A stretch of 7,114 bases of DNA from Actinomycetota bacterium (GTDB taxonomy: Bacteria; Actinomycetota; Actinomycetes; Streptosporangiales; Streptosporangiaceae). The stretch covers positions 24,841 to 31,954 of the forward strand of contig PLIQ01000220.1 in NCBI GenBank assembly GCA_003140115.1, read 5' to 3'. This document shows, piece by piece, positions 5,677 to 7,114 of this stretch. The translations under genes were made by a program, and so were the position numbers. The notes below the pieces were generated by a model. That model did not search any database and was not told where the DNA came from. It saw only the letters and a list, made by a program, of their open reading frames with translations. The first letter of the stretch is position 1. Every line of letters starts with the position of its first letter.

Positions 5677-6537
5677 TCACCAAGCCCGCCCGACGCTGCC
5701 GAAGCGGCGCATGTGGTCGGCGGCCATGTCCTTGACCGCGGCCCGGACCGCGGTGAACAGCGATGGCGGGTCCCAGCTGCCGCGTTCCTCCGCGCCGCGC
5801 AGGAAGGCCAGGTTGGCCTGCATGTAGATGACCTTGAGCGCGGTGGAGATGTTCACCTTGGCGCAGCCGCGCGCGATCAGGTCGGTGAACTGGGCGTCGG
5901 TCATCCCGGTGCCGCCGTGCAGGGCGATGGGGATCGGCTGGGCGGCCACGATGTCGGACACCCGCTGTGCGTCCAGCTTGGGCTCGGAGTGGTAGACGCC
6001 GTGCGCGTTGCCGATGGCGGGCGCGAACACGTCGATGCCCGTGGCCCGGATGAACTCCAGCGCCACCGGCAGCGACTGCCGCTCGGCCTCCTCGTCCGAG
6101 CCGATGTCGTCCTCGACGCCGGTGATGGACTCGATCTCACCCTCGACGTTCGCCCCGTAGGACCTGGCCTCGGCCACGACCTCGATCGTCTGCCGCTGGT
6201 TCTCCTCCACCGGCAGCCGGGAGGCGTCGAACAGCACCGAGTTCCAGCCCTTGCGCAGGCAGCTGGTGATGACCTCGCGGTCCGGGCAGTGGTCCAGATG
6301 CAGGCTGACCGGGACCTCGATGCCCGCGGTCAGCTCCCGCCACATGGCGTACAGCAGGTCCAGGCCGACCGACTTGACCGTCTTGACCGAGGTCTGGACG
6401 ATGACCGGGGAGCGCTGCTCCACGGCCGCGGCCAGCACCGCCTCCAGCGTCAGGTCGTTGACCACGTTGATGGCCGCGACGCCGTAACGCTCGCTGAACG
6501 CGCGGTCGACGATCTGCTTCAAGGGCACGACGGGCAC
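5677..6537 (-). CDS. Class II (zinc) ketose-bisphosphate aldolase, fructose/tagatose-bisphosphate type
   Basis: 286 residues from GTG 6537, matching the roughly 285-residue class II aldolases that reversibly split ketose (bis)phosphates into DHAP and an aldehyde. Family landmarks: MPVVPLKQIVDRAF at the start, SLHLDHC with catalytic D82 and zinc ligand H83, VEGEIE (131-136), GNAHGVY with zinc ligand H179, ALHGGTGM with zinc ligand H207 and the phosphate-binding glycines, and KVNIST (227-232). All zinc ligands are kept, so it should be active. The start is uncertain. GTG 6537 best fits the family N terminus but has no well-spaced Shine-Dalgarno; GTG 6528 has an AGG ten bases upstream. A longer reading to 6711 would overlap the regulator gene and carries no family sequence. 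It leads the HAD-DhaL and DhaK genes, so it probably uses or produces the DHAP made by the kinase. FBP, tagatose-BP and xylulose phosphates cannot be told apart here. Confidence 0.92.
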   Translation of the reverse strand: MPVVPLKQIVDRAFSERYGVAAINVVNDLTLEAVLAAAVEQRSPVIVQTSVKTVKSVGLDLLYAMWRELTAGIEVPVSLHLDHCPDREVITSCLRKGWNSVLFDASRLPVEENQRQTIEVVAEARSYGANVEGEIESITGVEDDIGSDEEAERQSLPVALEFIRATGIDVFAPAIGNAHGVYHSEPKLDAQRVSDIVAAQPIPIALHGGTGMTDAQFTDLIARGCAKVNISTALKVIYMQANLAFLRGAEERGSWDPPSLFTAVRAAVKDMAADHMRRFGSVGRAW

Positions 6538-6607
6538 ACCTGCGAACTTACGCAGCGCCGCGGCCGGATGGATCAGTGGAACTACGCATCTTCGGGGAGG
6601 ACTTCCC
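6538..6607 (-). promoter_or_regulatory. Leader/promoter interval of the aldolase operon with palindrome
   Basis: 70 bp lie between the regulator stop and the aldolase start. GGGGAGGACTTCCCC (plus strand, 6594-6608) is an inverted repeat with 5-bp perfect arms (GGGGA/TCCCC) around five bases, placed 57 bp upstream of GTG 6537. It has no T-tract, so it is more operator-like than a classical terminator, although it follows the regulator's TAG directly. I see no convincing -10/-35 pair. The neighbouring response regulator is the obvious candidate to bind it, which is inference. Confidence 0.4.
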
Positions 6608-7114
6608 CTACCGGACGGCCTGCCGGAGCCGGGCCCGGCCGGCCAGCGCGGCCAGCTCGGTGCGGTTACGGGCGCCGGTCTTGCGCAGCACCGCGCCGGC
6701 GTGCTTTTCAACGGTCCTGATCGACAGGACCAGCTGCTCGGCGATCAGCTTGTCGGGCAGGCCCTGCTCCATCAGGCTGCGCACCTGGCGTTCGCGGTCG
6801 GTCAGGGCCGGCTCGGACCCGTCGTCCCGCAGGCCTCGGTGGAGCCGCTGGAGCGCCGGACCGGACAAGATGGCCTGGCCGCGGCCGGCCGCGATGACGG
6901 CCCGGGCCAGTTCCGGCCCGTCCGCGCCGGTGTCCACGCAGCCGCGCGCCCCCGCGCGGATCGCGCTGGCGACCAGCTTTTCGTCGCCGACCTCACACAG
7001 GACGACCACGGCCAGATCGGGGTGGCGGCTGAGCAGCAGGCTGGTCAGGTCCCGGGCCGGGCGGCCCGGGACGGGCGGCGGCCCGTCGGCGGTCAGGCCG
7101 AGGTCGGCCAGGCC
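6608..7114 (-). CDS. NarL/LuxR-family response regulator, 5' end beyond the window
   Basis: The frame is open to the window edge; 168 residues remain, ending at TAG 6610-6608. The first part (to about residue 85) is the second half of a receiver-like domain: HPDLAVVVLCEVGDEKLVASAIRAGARGCVDTG and PELARAVIAAGRGQAILS. The last part (about 103-160) is a LuxR-type helix-turn-helix, LTDRERQVRSLMEQGLPDKLIAEQL with SIRTVEKHAG as recognition helix and RNRTELA after it. The family binds promoter DNA, normally after Asp phosphorylation by a histidine kinase. Here the receiver's conserved Ser/Thr is Cys (C40) and the conserved Lys is Thr (T62), so phosphorylation control may be weak or absent. The GTG at 7009 is internal to the domain and not a credible start. 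It reads the same way as the aldolase operon, 70 bp upstream, and is a plausible regulator of it. No kinase gene is in view. Confidence 0.9.
   Translation of the reverse strand, partial: GLADLGLTADGPPPVPGRPARDLTSLLLSRHPDLAVVVLCEVGDEKLVASAIRAGARGCVDTGADGPELARAVIAAGRGQAILSGPALQRLHRGLRDDGSEPALTDRERQVRSLMEQGLPDKLIAEQLVLSIRTVEKHAGAVLRKTGARNRTELAALAGRARLRQAVR

Noticed and set aside
6548..6589. A 13-codon ATG...TAA reading frame upstream of the aldolase, considered as a leader peptide.
   Set aside because: No regulatory codon run and no clear Shine-Dalgarno at suitable spacing; a frame this short occurs by chance.
6591..6610. Resemblance of the palindrome region to a DosR/DevR box.
   Set aside because: Only the outer GGGA/CCC parts match; the central bases of the consensus are absent and the centre of symmetry differs.
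6538..6711. Longer N-terminal reading of the aldolase frame up to 6711.
   Set aside because: It overlaps the regulator's coding region and its sequence is Arg/Pro/Ser-rich with no aldolase similarity; family members begin near MPVVPLKQ.
6608..7009. GTG 7009 as the start of a short LuxR-type protein.
   Set aside because: It lies inside a beta strand of the receiver domain, and the frame stays open upstream to the window edge with receiver-like sequence.

Overview
The window reads as high-GC actinobacterial chromosome. G or C dominates third codon positions in every gene, GTG and TTG starts are used beside ATG, and genes are tightly packed. The genus cannot be fixed from sequence alone. I see no tRNA, rRNA, CRISPR array, insertion sequence or prophage gene. 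The genes look like an accessory catabolic or carbohydrate-phosphate region.

Left part (1-3166). The 3' end of an M19 membrane-dipeptidase-type gene (+) runs tail to tail into a large minus-strand gene, with a 30-bp overlap of their coding ends. The large gene encodes a 718-residue fusion of a ketopantoate-reductase-like NADP oxidoreductase and an amidase-signature hydrolase. A 199-bp spacer separates it from a divergent cupin gene (+) that resembles 2,4'-dihydroxyacetophenone dioxygenase. These genes fit a small-molecule (amide or aromatic ketone) catabolic set, but no substrate can be read from the sequence.

Middle. A perfect 12-bp-stem hairpin starts immediately after the cupin stop and lies between convergent genes, so it probably terminates transcription from both sides.

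Right part (3208-7114, all minus strand). In transcription order: a NarL/LuxR-type response regulator that runs off the window edge, a class II (zinc) fructose/tagatose-bisphosphate-type aldolase, a CbbY-like HAD phosphatase fused in frame to DhaL, and DhaK. Spacing from aldolase through dhaK is 4 and 26 bp, so these three form an operon. The kinase pair should phosphorylate a short ketose such as dihydroxyacetone or a tetrulose. The aldolase should join or split a ketose phosphate around DHAP, and the HAD domain should remove a sugar phosphate.

Most notable points: two in-frame fusions. One is the reductase-amidase. The other is the HAD-DhaL protein, in which a strong internal ribosome binding site and ATG could also release free DhaL. 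Other points are a DhaK with an altered sugar-site lysine, a response regulator whose receiver has lost conserved switch residues, and a palindrome just upstream of the aldolase operon.
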